A DNA stretch of 64,000 bases from Paraescarpia echinospica (GCA_020002185.1 CM034543.1:30264439-30328438); one strand, 5' to 3'; shown: positions 22,465-34,844, numbered from the stretch's first letter. Notes: a model not told the origin generated them from the letters alone. A program made the numbers and translations.

Positions 22465-23215
22465 TGACTGGAGAAGACAGCCAAGTGGGTGGCCCTAGTG
22501 CTGTGTGTGGGACATGGAAGTGTAGTAGTTGGAACAGCAGTTGGCAACTTGTGGCCCACTGGCCAACTGTTGCACATGGAGCATTTTTACGAGGCCATGA
22601 CTGAAAGTGAGATTGCATAAAAAGTGGAACGAGGGATGTCAACAGTTGATGCACTGTCCTTGGTTGGAAGAATCTGCTACAAACACCACTGCACCGTCTG
22701 TCAAGAAAACCTGTGTGGCAAGTACATAAATGTAATGAGCACTGTTGCAAAGATGGTGGACTACGTTCATGCTCGTGGCCTAAACCACTGGCAGTTCCAG
22801 CACCTTCTGGCCAAGATGAATGATATCAAGTCCTTCTCTACTTCTGCGAAGTATCATTGCTGAGCTGAGGTGCCATGCTGCACCACATGTCAAACTGAGA
22901 AATGAGATCAGCCTGCTAATAAGGTGAAAGGATGCAGATTTACTGTAATTTGTTGACCTCTTGAGTGATTTTCCAGTTCTTATCGACCTCATGGCACACC
23001 TCAACCTGTTCAATATTTAACTTGCTTGCCAAACGCTCTGCCAAACTGCTTGGTTCAATGTGTATGTGTGAGCAACTCTTCTTGAAGATGAACTCAATGT
23101 GAAATGAAAGACAAGGACGCAGCTGACACACTTGGATGATGAATCTCACAGGAACATGTTTGCAGCTAGAGGTGGGGCACTTGGTATTGTTATAATAGCA
23201 CCAGGTGTCATGCTA
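22465..23215 (+). pseudogene. Decayed hAT transposase of the GTF2IRD2/Charlie type
   Basis: Readable pieces in order: TESEIA*KVERGMSTVDALSL, CTVCQENLCGKYINVMSTVA, KMVDYVHARGLNHWQFQHLL AKMND, then in shifted frames a 'CEVRWLS'-like remnant, FVDLL.DFPVLIDLMAHLNL and further charged pieces. The motif order CxxH..LCGK, V.+.VN.+..+GLNH+QF..LL.E, ..DL..L.DL..HLN is characteristic of the hAT transposase that also gave rise to vertebrate GTF2IRD2-like proteins. At least four disruptions. Confidence 0.75.
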
Positions 23216-23359
23216 ATCAAGATGATGTCATTCAAACATTGTATTTAAACTTTTCTGTTTTTATCTTCTTTTAAAATGAGACTGCTCCTTTACCCATTAT
23301 CAGCCAGAGTGAAAATTACTGGCAGGAAGTTAGCTGAATTGGTTGTATTAGATGTGGGA

Positions 23360-23545
23360 ACGCACGTGATAGTGTAGTGGTTAGCACATCCGCCTGACAT
23401 GTAATTACAGCGCAAAGGTTATTTGTTCACACATATCCACCGTTGTCTATAATCAGGGAAGCATTAAGCCATTTTGCATTTACTGCATGAAGATTATTCA
23501 TTTAAGTCAATCTACCACTGTCTATAGTTAGGCATTCATCTGTAT
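23360..23545. mobile_element. Mosaic tRNA-like / SINE fragment
   Basis: The + strand starts with a tRNA-like 5' half (tagtgtagtggttagcacat, ccgcctgacatg) reminiscent of tRNA-Asp/Glu A-box regions. The SINE body words ccaccgttgtctata, gggaagcattaagcc, tgcatgaagattattc and ccactgtctatagttagg follow in - orientation, some duplicated. It looks like two SINE pieces joined. Confidence 0.5.
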
Positions 23546-23569
23546 AACTTGATTTAACTTTGAAATACC

Positions 23570-24185
23570 AGCTACAGTAGAACATGTCTTGGGCTAACTC
23601 TCCTGGGCAACTATCCATCTTGGGCAATCACAATCCTAACTATGGACTGTTGCTAACAATAGTAATGTACCTGCAATGAGTGACCACTCATAAGACATGA
23701 CCATTGACCATACAAATGGGGCATATGATTGTTATTTATGCCTGTATGTGCTTTAAATTAAATATTTCAAGAGAGCCGAGCTCAGTACTTATAAGTTTTT
23801 TCTGTACAAAGTAAAAGTTTTATTTCACGATGTTGACCATGTAACTTTTATAGTGTGTTTTTCCATAGGCTATCATTCAGAAATACACATTTCTACATAC
23901 ACATTTATACAGTTTTAGATAAAATATACAATTCACAACAATATATTAATAAATATGATAAATAAATAATTAAAATGTCATTACAATTAAAATAACTTTA
24001 AAAAAAGATATCTAAAAACATGATAAAATTGACCAATTCTAGAAAGAAAGGAGATAATAAAATAATAAATAATCAAAAACAATTTACTGTTAAAATATAA
24101 ACAGTTATACAGGCATATCCAGATGTACGGCCTCTGTCTCCATGCACATAATATTATTGCCAATGCCACCATAACACTATAACTT
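23570..24185. other. Unassigned AT-rich spacer
   Basis: No supported feature. Confidence 0.3.
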
Positions 24186-24187
24186 GA

Positions 24188-24880
24188 TTAACCATTTCAG
24201 TACGACATGCCAGATTTCCAGCCGCACTGTCTGTGACGCTTCAGTACGACAGGCCGGTTATTCAGCATTAACAATGTCTGCTATTCAAATAGTTTTTACT
24301 CATAATTATTCACTATGTGGAGCCACTTGTTGTGTACGGTTGTCAAGGCAAACAAAATTAGCTATTCAGCAGTGGTCATCGTTTATTATCGCTCAATAAT
24401 AGTTTACGGAGATTTTCGTGGTTTTTAATGATGGATTATCAAAATCTACAATGGCGAACGGCATTACTTCAACTAGTGATTTATTAGTATGTTTTGGACA
24501 GATTATTTGATAGTTTTAGTGAAGAATTTTTGTCGGATGTTGATGATCGACACAATAACGATGATGTCGGCGAACTTAGTATACAACTGTGTTCAGCAAC
24601 TGCAAAAACGTTGAAATCTTGGTGGCCATCTTGGATTGCTGGTTACCATGACGATGGAATGTAAAATTATATGGCTCATCTTACTCGCTGATTACCATAC
24701 TTTCCGAAAAGATATAACATTCTTATTCATACAATGCATTTTTGTTGCTCAAATCTTGATTAGTAGTGCATTGTCTTGCATAGTAGTCCATTGATTAGTA
24801 GTCCATTGTCTTGCATATTCACAGGGAATGCAGTATTCAGTGGTCACAGCTGGCAAGGGCTGTAGTACTGAAATGGTTAA
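24188..24880. mobile_element. piggyBac-like MITE with TTAA ends
   Basis: TTAACCATTTCAGTAC at 24188-24203 and GTACTGAAATGGTTAA at 24865-24880 are perfect inverted repeats. TTAA at each outer end is the target duplication expected for piggyBac (or Kolobok) elements. The left subterminal word TTCAGTACGACANGCC is repeated about 45 bp inside. Length 693 bp including both TTAA. Confidence 0.8.
24488..24664 (+). pseudogene. Acidic N-terminal remnant inside the piggyBac-like MITE
   Basis: The frame reads LFDSFSEEFLSDVDDRHN, then DDVGELSIQLC... to a TAA at 24662. The Asp/Glu-rich start is typical of piggyBac transposase N-termini. No catalytic region follows. There is no ATG in frame at the right place, so it is a relic that ties the MITE to a parent coding element. 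Confidence 0.5.
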
Positions 24881-24884
24881 GATA

Positions 24885-26200
24885 ACATTGGCTATCCAGT
24901 CTCTTTCTAACATAGTCATAACAAATTTACTTATGTGACATGTGTATATGTAGGCAAGCAATAAAGAACATGTATGACCACATATGAGACATCACAGCTA
25001 AAGCAAGAGACATGTTATGTCTTAACCCATCCAAAGCAATGGATGCCCCACCATTTAGTTATAACAACTCCTCCAGATGGCAACACTGGTGACACTATTA
25101 GCCAGCTGCAGTTTTAATATTCCTTACAGGGGTAAAACTACATTAACCCTCTTAAGGCCAGATTAATGCAAATATGTGCCTGTTATTGAAACCTATTAAA
25201 TCAAGAGATTGTGCTCTGAGTGAATCATGTGATATACTCGGGTTGCATGAATGGAAATAAATAAATATTTTTTTATCCGAATCAAATAACATTTTCACTA
25301 CATCTGAAGAACTATTTCCTGGTGTAACTAGCCAAGTATGTGACATATATGTCAATTTATTACCTAAATATGAATTGCTAAGGTTTGACAAAAATAACAT
25401 ACTTAAATAATTTTTAACAATTAATTTTTTTTTAATATTTTTCATTAATAATTAGCGGATACATGCTGCGTATGAAATGTTCATAAATTACTATGCTACA
25501 GAATGGAAAATGTCTATGGTAAATAAAACTGAAATAATTTCAGTTTTTCTGAGTGCATGTATTTTCAAGATTTTATTCAAAAAGGCATTCTTTGTGATCA
25601 TAGCCGTCATCCTGTCTGGATTATTAAGTCAGTGTTATATTTAAAATACGTAACCGTAGTGCAAAACATTCCCCTTCGAAGTTCGATGGCAGCGTACGTT
25701 ACAAACTCGATTCGAAAATCCCCTCAAAGTCCAAATCACTGGTGTTCGACATAATGACAATGTCGATATATTTACATCAAAGTTAAAAAAACACCACCCG
25801 CTTCGTCACGCGGCGCATTAACACGTCTTTACAACAAAATAGACCGTTCAAAAGTGAGCATTTAATCGTAGAAATCGCCTGCGGACGCGTGTTTTGGAAT
25901 AATTCCCGGGTGTTTCCATGTTTACACCCGCAGGAAATGTTAAACTTTAATCTCACTGGCTGAAAATCACCATTAAAATATTCACTGCGTGGTGTAAAAG
26001 AGGGACCGGAAATTGTGTGATGCTGAGTTCGACTACAAAACCGCGTGGTGGTTGGCGCTATTTAGCCACGGAAATCTTCAACATTTCTAACTTTTGACGC
26101 TTACCAGTGAAACTTCAATATTATTATCTGCTAACTGCCGAAATAAATTGCCATTATTGGATGACACGGTTTCGCGGTACCAGTTTAAATGTGCCCCTGT
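24885..26200. other. Unassigned spacer
   Basis: No supported gene. CpG density rises between 25.8 and 26.2 kb, but there is no promoter element I can name. Confidence 0.3.
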
Positions 26201-26252
26201 ATTCGGGCGTATTCGGGCATATTCGGGCGTATTCAAGCGTATTCAGGCGTTC
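26201..26252. repeat. 10-bp tandem repeat attcgggcgt
   Basis: Five units of attcgggcgt with point variants (gggcat, aagcgt, aggcgt). A sixth partial unit follows about 20 bp later (gattcaggcgttct). Confidence 0.8.
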
Positions 26253-26454
26253 TAGCCATGAGTGGGAGTCGGGTTGATTCAGGCGTTCTGACCACGAGAG
26301 AGTTAAGGATTCACCTGCCATTACTCAGTTAGAGTGCCCTTGAAAATAGCGTTTTGGGGGTGATGTGTGGATTTTTTCGTGGACTTGCATGGGACATGTT
26401 GGTCCAGTGAATACTGAATGTACTACTACATTAGATCTCTCAAAAGGTACCAAT

Positions 26455-26735
26455 AAATATGCTAGTCACTCGCGTATTCGCACGATGGCTATTTTGTAGA
26501 ACGCACCAATATTTCAAAATCTGTCACCAAATTGGGGAGAAATGGAAGGGTATCAGGTTTGGGTGGATTTTTCTTTAAAACGAGGTATGAGAATTTCACA
26601 AATTTTCCACAGCACTTGTGTCTATAGAGGTTAAATATGCTGTGAAATTTTCAAGAAGATTGTTAAACAAACTGCAGGAAATGAAGGAAACATTGTAATG
26701 GCCGCCTAGGTAAAATGTGGTCTTACCCCACAGGT
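26455..26735. repeat. ~270-bp dispersed repeat, copy 1
   Basis: Aligns in the same orientation with 28908-29185, sharing 'ggctattttgnagaa', 'caggtttgggtggatttttc', 'gaaattttcaagaagatt' and the ending 'atgtggtcttacccca'. No coding frame is shared. Confidence 0.8.
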
Positions 26736-26739
26736 GTAG

Positions 26740-28780
26740 TCTGCTGGCTGCATCTAAGGGCTGCTCTCTCTATTATGTGGTATCAGATCGAATTTAGCAG
26801 TTGACATAAATGTGTTTTACTTGCCACTGTTCTGAGTTCCTGACCCAGACTGGACATTGTCATATACATGAATAAGCCTGGACGTTTATATTGATATGAT
26901 CGAGTGTCTCTGATGGCTTAGATGACATCCATCCTGGTTGTGTCAGTGCTCACACAAGGAAGGTAACATGATAATCTGAAAAAGCTTAATCGAATTATCA
27001 TACCCGGCCTGTAGAACCATCGTCATCAATGAGCGACGATACAGTGAGACTCGCTTCTGTTGGAGGTCACATATTTTTATAGAATAGTTAGTTAACCCGT
27101 TAGACTTAAAGTCAGCCAAAATAACCATGAAATGTTGCATGGTATGATGGCGCCACCTAGCGGATTGTTTTAAAAATACATTAGCAATAATGTTTGAATG
27201 TACACACCTCACATTTCAATTTTCGGATTAAATAAGTGGGAAAACGGGGACTTTAAATAAAAAATGGCAGAGGGTTAACAGGATATGCAAAGTGCAGGAA
27301 ACTAACAGGAACGCGGGCATGCATTCAACTCCATTGAGCACAGGAATAGACCTATGCTACCTCATTTCCTCAATAAAAATTGTCCATCACATCAATACCA
27401 ATTTGCAAGGATGCTTACATTTATTGCACGCGTAGTGCCATGAAGCAGCAATTTCAGTGCGTTAGGCGTAGCATCTGGCCATTGTGAAGAATTAGAACTA
27501 CCTGTATAAAGGTCGTAGTGTAAGCTAAATTGATCATAACATCAACATGACACAGTGATGTCAAAACACAACGAAATACAACGATGTGATCTATTAAAAA
27601 TGTATGTATAATAAATAACACAATATTCCTGTCCTTCCCATGAATGTAGGAAAATGCACGAGACGCACCCAACTGTTGCTCAATTTTTTTATTCTACATT
27701 AAGTTTATGTTGCACTTATTCATTATAATTTTAGTATTATTAATTTCAAAGGAAATGCTTCAAAACAAGGTACAATGAAAAGGACACGTCAGATACCACC
27801 GGAAAGAGGGATTTCTATTCTTACCACTGACATAATTTTCTTCGAAGACTCCCTAAAATAGGTATGTTAATGAGGGTTTCCCAGCAGCTAAATCTGGTTC
27901 CTGAATTCTTCATGAGAGCTAGGCACTCTGCAGACTAAGCGCACGAAAGGTATGCTTCAATTCTGTGTTTGCTACAAACCTAACTAATTCACTAATTTGA
28001 TAAATTTTATGAGTTTGAGAAACGATAAGTGTCTTCCATCTGCAAAATAAAGCAGCTAGCTGGCGAATTTGCAACACAAATTTTCTCTGACCAATTTATT
28101 AATGTTTGCAGACCAGGATAACGCTGCTGGAAAACTAGTAATATTATCAAAGTTGGCGTGATATGTCACAATCATGTAAACCACCGCAGCAACGCAAACG
28201 AAAGGCAAGATTCGCACTCCGGTAACGGCATCTCTAGGCTAGCCCTAAACAAGCAGCGAGAAATGACAAAGACGAGTGCCCGTATGTCTGACATCGCGAA
28301 TAACACCAATGAGCAGGAAGCATACGAGATCGGGAGGCGCAGCCCGGGAAGTACACGTGTTGCTCCCTGAGCGCCAAGGCATTATGATTGGCGTTCCTGA
28401 ATCACGTGAATGATGCCCGCGTCACGGGTCGAGGTAAACAAGTGTGACTCTATGTTTAAAGTTGTGAATGCAAGTGTTGTGAATGTAAATAAAAATGAAT
28501 GTAGCGCATGTAAGCTTCGCAGTTGAAAGTACCAGGTTTGCATGTAGCATTTCAGAACAGAACTTGGTGTTATTAAAAAAGTAAAATCAGAACGACACAA
28601 TGTAAGTTCTAGCCAGTGCTGATTTAATCAGTTGCGCAATCGTCAAGTTACGTAGTGCTTACACACTAGTCACTAGCGAGCGACAAGCCGGCAGCAATGC
28701 CATAACTTGCATAGGTAACATGTTTACGATTCTGAGATGGATTCATGGGTTCAAGCAAAATATTAAGAAGCGGGGAAATC
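26740..28780. other. Unassigned spacer
   Basis: Two kilobases between the paired 270-bp repeats. No gene, RNA or element ends recognised. Confidence 0.3.
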
Positions 28781-28794
28781 GGGGATTGATATAA

Positions 28795-28907
28795 AAAGAC
28801 GGGGGTGCGTATTATACATGGTGATATAGAAATTCTAGCAAAATTTAGCAAAAGTCAGGGTGCGTATTATACATGGGGCGTATATGTATACACGGAAATT
28901 TACGGTA
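28795..28907. repeat. Short duplicated 'gtgcgtattatacatgg' segment
   Basis: The word ggtgcgtattatacatgg occurs at about 28802 and 28858 and is followed by acggaaatttacggta. This looks like one end of a TIR element, but I do not see the partner end. Confidence 0.4.
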
Positions 28908-29185
28908 TGCGCTAGTCGCTTGTGTATTCACACGAGGGCTATTTTGCAGAAAGCTCCAATATTTCAAAATCCATCACCAGATTGGGGCAAAATTGAGGGG
29001 TCAGGTTTGGGTGGATTTTTCATAAAAACGAGGTATGAGAATTTCTCGAATTTTATACAGCATTTGTGTCAATGGAGGTTAAATATGCGTGAAATTTTCA
29101 AGAAGATTATAGGACAAACTTTGCAGTAAATGAAGGAAACGTTATAATGGCCGCCTACATAAAATATAATGTGGTCTTACCCCAA
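28908..29185. repeat. ~270-bp dispersed repeat, copy 2
   Basis: Partner of 26455-26735 in the same orientation, about 2.45 kb apart, with small indels. See that entry. Confidence 0.8.
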
Positions 29186-29274
29186 AGTTCTCCTAAACAT
29201 AATTATAGCATTATGTTTGACGGATGGTGTTTTCATCATCATCACCACATATTGGTGGGAAAATATAAGTAATA

Positions 29275-29945
29275 ATAATAAGTTTATTTTCTTTGGGAGC
29301 CATAGAGGCTGAAAAGTACAATAGGTACATTAAAATGTATAAAACAATTAAATAAAGTAGATTAATAAAACACTAAATGGAATATACAACCTAAATAAGT
29401 TAAACTATAACTAATTGAAATGTATAATTTGCGTATAAACAAGTAAATAGAATAAATAACTAAAACAAGATTCACTGTCAATTGCGAGTAATTCGTAGGA
29501 AATATAATGTCCGGTTACTGCCAGTGATACAGTCCATAAGTTATAAGAGTTCTTAAAGTGTTCGGTCCTACATCGAGGAGCACTGTACGCCCGTGCGTTT
29601 CGGATTGCGAATAGTGGTGTCCGGGAGGGCGGCAGTAGATGGTGCAGTTTGTGGTTAGGTTGTTGCATGTTCGTGAATAGAGTTCTGCACAACGTCTCTC
29701 CCTCCGGTCTGCCAGCGTTGGTAGTCTCGCTGCGGCGATGGCTTCATCATACCACACATTATGGAATATTATCCGCATAGCTCATCTCTGGATACTTCCA
29801 AGCTGCTTGGCTTGCCTTTTCGTTAAGCTCGTATGCCATACTTGGCAGGCATACTCAAGGACCGATCGGATTAGTGTTGTATATATCTTGACGAGATGAT
29901 GGGGGTCGACTCCTGCTCGTTTGAGCAGGATTATGAAATATAATC
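29275..29945 (-). mobile_element. LINE 3' end with RT C-terminus
   Basis: Minus-strand reading: FIILLKRAGVDPHHLVKIYT, TLIRSVLEYACQVWHTSLTK, RQAKQLGSIQ, AMRIIFHNVWYDEAIAAARL, PTLADRRERRCAELYSR, then after a frameshift NHKLHHLLPPSRTPLFAIRN and ARAYSAPRCRTEHFKNS. This is a well-conserved C-terminal thumb/connection region of a Jockey/CR1-group LINE. A 3' UTR-like AT-rich stretch runs to about 29275 (on this strand, aataaacttattattatt). 5' truncated; at least one stop and one frameshift. Confidence 0.8.
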
Positions 29946-29949
29946 TTTG

Positions 29950-30695
29950 AATAGATAGATCAATACAATGTTGCTGCTTACCGTAGATACTAGATATCAG
30001 TGTGGTGTCGTCTTGGCAACCATGTCACATCAGTTGGATCCTGCAGCAATTGGCTGTGGCTTTGAAAGCCATTTTGGATCACTCCAAATCTCAAGAACCA
30101 CGCCGCTTATTGTTGGGGAATACAATACGTTTTTGGGACTGCTAATTTACGAGACCAACCAAAATTGGCATGTGGTGTACAACTTGTAATTGATCCCTTC
30201 ATGATCACCTTGGTAATACAGCCACCTCACAACTAAGGTCACTGGGACTGGTTCCAAATTATTTTTGTAACAGTAAAATATTGGAAATTAGTCCCAGTAA
30301 TACTGTCAACTCACTGTTCAGGTCACTGTTTTCCCAGTGTCAAGTTTTAATAGTGATGTTCTAATGTATCAGACTTTTACTATTGAAAAACCAATGTGAG
30401 CTACAGGTGCTATTACGTTATAGTTGTGTAAAGAAGTTTTTTGTTCTTTCAATTCCTATTGTTGTAGGTGTTTTCATCAAAAAAAGATAATCTGTTTTAG
30501 TGTTTACTAATGTAATTAAGGCAATACGTTGTCATTCCAACTTAGCAGCACAAACCCGTCACAGGAAGCAAATTATAACATATTGAGAGCCATTCCATTA
30601 AAACAGATACTGCAAACAAAGTCATACCATGCCATGCCATGCAATGCCATTTCACTGGGGAGACACTGTCACCAATGAAGCATTGACAGACACCC
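29950..30695. other. Unassigned spacer
   Basis: A short ccatg tandem (ccatgccatgccatgcaatgcc) lies at about 30627-30650. Otherwise nothing is recognised. Confidence 0.3.
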
Positions 30696-30699
30696 AGAC

Positions 30700-30985
30700 A
30701 ACAGCAGAAGAGAAGTTCAGTGTCTGCGAATGTAAAGAAAGAAGACTGATATGGATTGGGTGTGCTCAGAAAAAATGACAACAGTCAGTGTTTGACAGCA
30801 CTAACATGGATGACTGAAAGAAAGAGGAAAGTGGATCACCCAAACACGACAACTGTTGAAAAAGAAGAGATCAACCAAGTTGGATAACATGTAAAGAAGC
30901 AAAACGCCAGAGACAGAACGAGATGGAGAAGTGGCACAGTAGCCTTATGGATCAAAAGGCCCAAGGAGGATAAATAAGGTAAGGT
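30700..30985 (+). pseudogene. Decayed LINE RT C-terminus
   Basis: Pieces in order across shifted frames: ECKERRLIWIG, DNSQCLTALTWMTERKRK, NTTTVEKEEINQVG, TCKEAKRQRQNEMEKWHSSL. They follow the pattern RRW.W.GH.LR+.., ALTW.PEGKRK.GRP+.TWRRTVEKE, W.EA+..A.DR.+W+..V.AL of an RTE-like LINE tail. 5' part missing and several frameshifts. Confidence 0.6.
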
Positions 30986-30989
30986 AAAT

Positions 30990-31368
30990 GAAGCATTTAG
31001 GCACCTACCTGGTGGTTTATCTCTCACAGGTATGTCAGACAGTCCTTACTGATTCTTCTCGCTGCAGGTAACAGCCCAGGAGAGAGAAGACCTCTGGGTC
31101 AAGTCAGCCTTCTGCTGCATATCTGAAGGATGCAGTCATGCGTGACATTTAACAGTGACATGCATGGCCACTTCTCCAAAGAGTGATGATCCAGCCTGCA
31201 ACAGAAGGTAAAACAGCTGTTAAACGGTCTGGCTAGTATTTTAAAGGTATACTTGCACGAAACTGTAATTTACGTAAACACGTTTCATAGTTTTAATGAC
31301 ATCATCAGACAAAAAAATGATGAAATCATTGCACGAACTACAAAATTACTTTCGACTAGGTAAAAGGT
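30990..31368. other. Unassigned spacer
   Basis: No supported feature. Confidence 0.3.
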
Positions 31369-31369
31369 A

Positions 31370-31632
31370 AGTTCTAAAGGTAAGTTCTTGCATAACATGG
31401 TGTCTAGTTCTTATGACTGTTCAGTGCCCTTACAACTTCACTCCCTGGCAGACCTATTAATATCAACCACTGCCTATAGCCAGGTACTCATTCATAGAGC
31501 TGAGTGAACTTTTTGGAGCAATGAGGAGAGAAAGAACTTACAAAAGTTTGAAATGATAGCAAGAAGATTCAAACCTGGAATCTCTCGATTGAGAGACTGA
31601 CACTTTACCCACCAAACCATCATGCTCCATGG
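31370..31632 (-). mobile_element. tRNA-SINE family copy with internal deletion
   Basis: Tail aaaggtaagttcttgcataac, body ctccctggcagacctatt joined directly to ccactgcctatagccaggtactcattcat (the 'gggaagcattcagcc' block is missing), then gattcaaacctggaatctctcgattgagag as the head in reverse. Confidence 0.75.
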
Positions 31633-31639
31633 ACAAGTT

Positions 31640-33540
31640 GACATTTGTGTAGGAATCAAAAAAGTTATTTGGCTCCATATATAGTGGTCCAAGGAAGTGA
31701 ACTGTGCATGGAAAGAGATGGTTGGACCTTGGCACCTGGGTGGAGATATGGCCAGACGGTAACCAAAGTTAGCGTATTTATAGATGCATTCTAAAAAATG
31801 TCCACCGCCAATAATTCAACACAGGCACCCACTCTTCTGTGTTGATGACTACCAAAGCCTTTATCTTCGTAATCGATGAGTAATGCCAGTGTTTGCACTG
31901 TCATGACGACATTGTGACGAATGTACAGGAAACACTAGCCGCTCCGATGAACTAGTTCAAGTACGACTAATTGCTTTGACATTCACCTGGTTGATAGTGT
32001 ACATATTTTGCAACACCATTGTGCATATTTAACTCCGACGATTCCTGCTCTGAATAAGCTGAAGGTCAACGCATGTTGTCACTTAGAGAGCCATTTAATA
32101 AACTGATCAACTGTGTGCCATTCTAGGAATGGCAGATTTATGCTAACTATACTGCAATTTACACTGAAATTATCCGCGTTTATTAAAAGGAAACAAAGGC
32201 GATTGTTTGGGCATATACACCTAAGAATTAATAAAAACTAACTACTTGCAACTACAAGCAATGATACCAAGCAAGAGATTTACTCAGATTTATTTTCAAA
32301 GTGGGGGAGTTTAGTTAGTGAAATCTCAGTTCCTAATGGCTGACATGAGGCACACCCCAATGCTTGACCAACAAGCGTCCAGAGCTTCTTGGACTTTGTC
32401 CATGATGTGGCATGTAAAACTCTCATTTTTCTTGATCTATGTATACAAATACCAGCTCATATATATTGCTTACTTATATATTCCTTTTTATTCAGAAGCA
32501 GTATTACACTTCAGTATGAACAAATGTTATAATGTTATACTGTTTACCATACGAGTATAACAATTTTACCAGTTACAGCGACACAAACTACATGTAAATT
32601 ACATGAGTACACTGGCAATAATCTATATGCATCAAGTTCATTTAAATGCAGGTCGTCTTCCAGCTCTTAAAACAGAACATGAAGTAACCTTTAATAAGGA
32701 ATGAACCTGTGACGAAAAAAAGCACCACTAAAAGAAGTCAACTTAAAATGGCTGGCAGAACAGTTTGGATCTAATTTCTGGCACAACTGTTGCTGTGATG
32801 CAAGCAATATATCTAGGCAATGTTAGATTTTTTTCTGTGAAATCCTACTTTTCAATAGGTCCTTGGCAAACTTACAATCCTAGCACGTCTCTCAGCAGAC
32901 ATTCTCCACTCTTGCAATTTAGGCTTTGCATCTCATACAATATTTGAGTCATTCCACGGCTGCTTGCTAGTACATTAGGCGTGTATATCTATCAAACAAT
33001 GCATACAAAAATTCAGTGTTAAGCAATAGCTAGGTCAAATACTGTCAAAGTTAAAAGCCAATATTAGAAATGGTGCTACTCTATAGTCGGTCAATAGCAT
33101 CCAGTGGGAAAACCTTTGCAAGTAGATCAATACCCACAGTACTGATGCCATCCATCAATCTAGTTTGATTTCACATGCTGCTCAGTCAGTCTGTAACATA
33201 AGTATCCCCATCTATTAAATTAAGTGAATGGTTTTACGTGTTCCACATAATTCAATTGGCCAAGTGGCTAAACACAAAGAACGCTTCTACCCCACATCAC
33301 ACAAACACACAATCTCACAAAGGGAGTTGCATCCACAGAGATACACGACTAGCAATAAAGCAGCCAAGTTTCCAGGCATCTGGAGCCCTCTAAATTGCGA
33401 CTGAATTGGTCGCATATGCGACTGTTTTTTCTGTTTGGCGACTGACACATTATGCACGGTCGCCCGCTGGCAACCGCGACGAGTCTGTAATAGCAGATCA
33501 TGCATTGTCATTTGCCGTTTCATAAACCACGTGTTGTCGT
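31640..33540. other. Unassigned spacer
   Basis: No supported gene in 1.9 kb. A basic minus-strand frame at 33287-33553 (MKRQMTMHDLLLQTRRG) is noted but not supported. Confidence 0.3.
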
Positions 33541-33544
33541 TTCT

Positions 33545-34024
33545 CAGAAACACTGTAAACTATACTGACTTTATTGGTGGTATTTTGAAACAAACATGAC
33601 TACTCTGCAACGGTATTTTAAAACGCGCATGGCAAATTGCTACGAAGTGTCATGGGCCCGTGGTACCTCGTGCCCCGACGTAAACGGGGGCACAAGTGGA
33701 AGGCGCTAACGTAAACCATTTCACAATCGTTGTCCGGCTGTCCGATATGCGCATGGAAGACATGTTGCTAATTAAATGTAGTTGTCACATCGCTAGAACA
33801 CACATAAGTGTACGTATTCCAGTTTCTAATGCAAAACTCGAAGGAATAACAACAGCCTAGGTTAAGTTGGCTCAAAGTGATATAGTCCGCGTTTCGTAGT
33901 TTTCACAAATTCCGCTGGATGGCATCATAATAGTTGAACAAAATTGTCAGTGAAACAGCATCAGTGATCAACAGTATTTGTTTTTTCTGAAACATAATCT
34001 TGAAACAGAAAATCAGTGTCTCTA
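33545..34024. mobile_element. TAGGGACACTG-family element, copy 2, partial
   Basis: Aligns with the interior of copies 1 and 3 from 'tactgactttattggnggtattttgaaa' through 'ctcaaagtgatatagtccg' and 'gtgaaacagcatcagtgat', then jumps over about 0.4 kb to the right terminus gaaacagaaaatcagtgt + ctcta. The left end is missing. Confidence 0.85.
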
Positions 34025-34282
34025 TGCACACATGTATATTTGCTGTTAATTATTGGTAATTTCAGGGATTCCACATATGACTGTTATTGATTTGCCAGTG
34101 TACCGTGTTATAATGCATAAAGTTAGTATCCGGTCACATATTCATACGTTTTAAATTTACTTATATTTCAAATGGACGTCTGTGGTTAATTTGGATTAAA
34201 TTGGTACTGAAAACACAATTGCATACATACAATATAATTTATATTAATATGCTAACTTTGAGTACAACAAGTGCATCTCCTC

Positions 34283-34388
34283 CGAGGCACCAAAGTTCTC
34301 GTTTCTTTCTATGCTCAATCACTTTTGGAACCTAGAGCTGCTCCACCAACTGGTGGCGTATCTCAGAAAATACAGTGATAGTTAGTTA
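34283..34388. repeat. Dispersed repeat, copy 1
   Basis: Shares 'gccaaagt', 'cctctttctatg', and 'ttggtggcgtattcagaaaa-aca' with 37612-37732 in the same order and orientation. Confidence 0.5.
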
Positions 34389-34749
34389 CTACATAATTCT
34401 ACAGGGCCATTTTCTGTCTGAGAGAGCCGAGTGTCAATCTCCAGATCGTGCCCACAAATGATGACGTCGTTTTTTTGCTCCATGGGTGGGTTTAAGCTAT
34501 CCTGCCATAGTTCGTGTTTTAGTGTGCTTGGACACGACGTGCTCGCCATGTGTCTACGTCATACTGTATTTTGTTACATTTTTACAGACGGTGGACTGCG
34601 ATCTTATACTATAACTACACTTAATAGTGACATTTATAACTGTTTTGTGTTGTCTAAATAACTGTTCCACAACAAAATGTCTCTGCGTTTGATAGACACC
34701 TGGCGAATACTTTAAAAACTGTCACATACAACACTGCCACCTAGCGGAT

Positions 34750-34838
34750 AAACGCGTACACGCATATAATGAATTCACGGATATAACGAACTCGATAGCT
34801 ACCCACAAAGTAGTTCGTTATAAGCGTGTTGCACTGTA
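34750..34838. mobile_element. Tc1/mariner (Tigger/pogo-like) terminal remnant
   Basis: Read on the minus strand it begins TACAGTGCAACACGCTTATA, then ACGAACTA, followed by a second 'GAGTTCGTTATA' word. TACAGTG plus paired 'cgttataacgaac' words is the usual look of pogo-type MITE ends. The partner end was not found. Confidence 0.5.
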
Positions 34839-34844
34839 CCATGC

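Noticed and set aside
26455..29185. LTR retrotransposon with the 270-bp repeats as LTRs
   Set aside because: No TG...CA ends, no primer-binding site or polypurine tract, and no gag/pol coding between them.
33287..33553. Basic minus-strand ORF as a hAT N-terminus
   Set aside because: MKRQMTMHDLLL is suggestive of some transposase starts, but nothing after it supports the idea.
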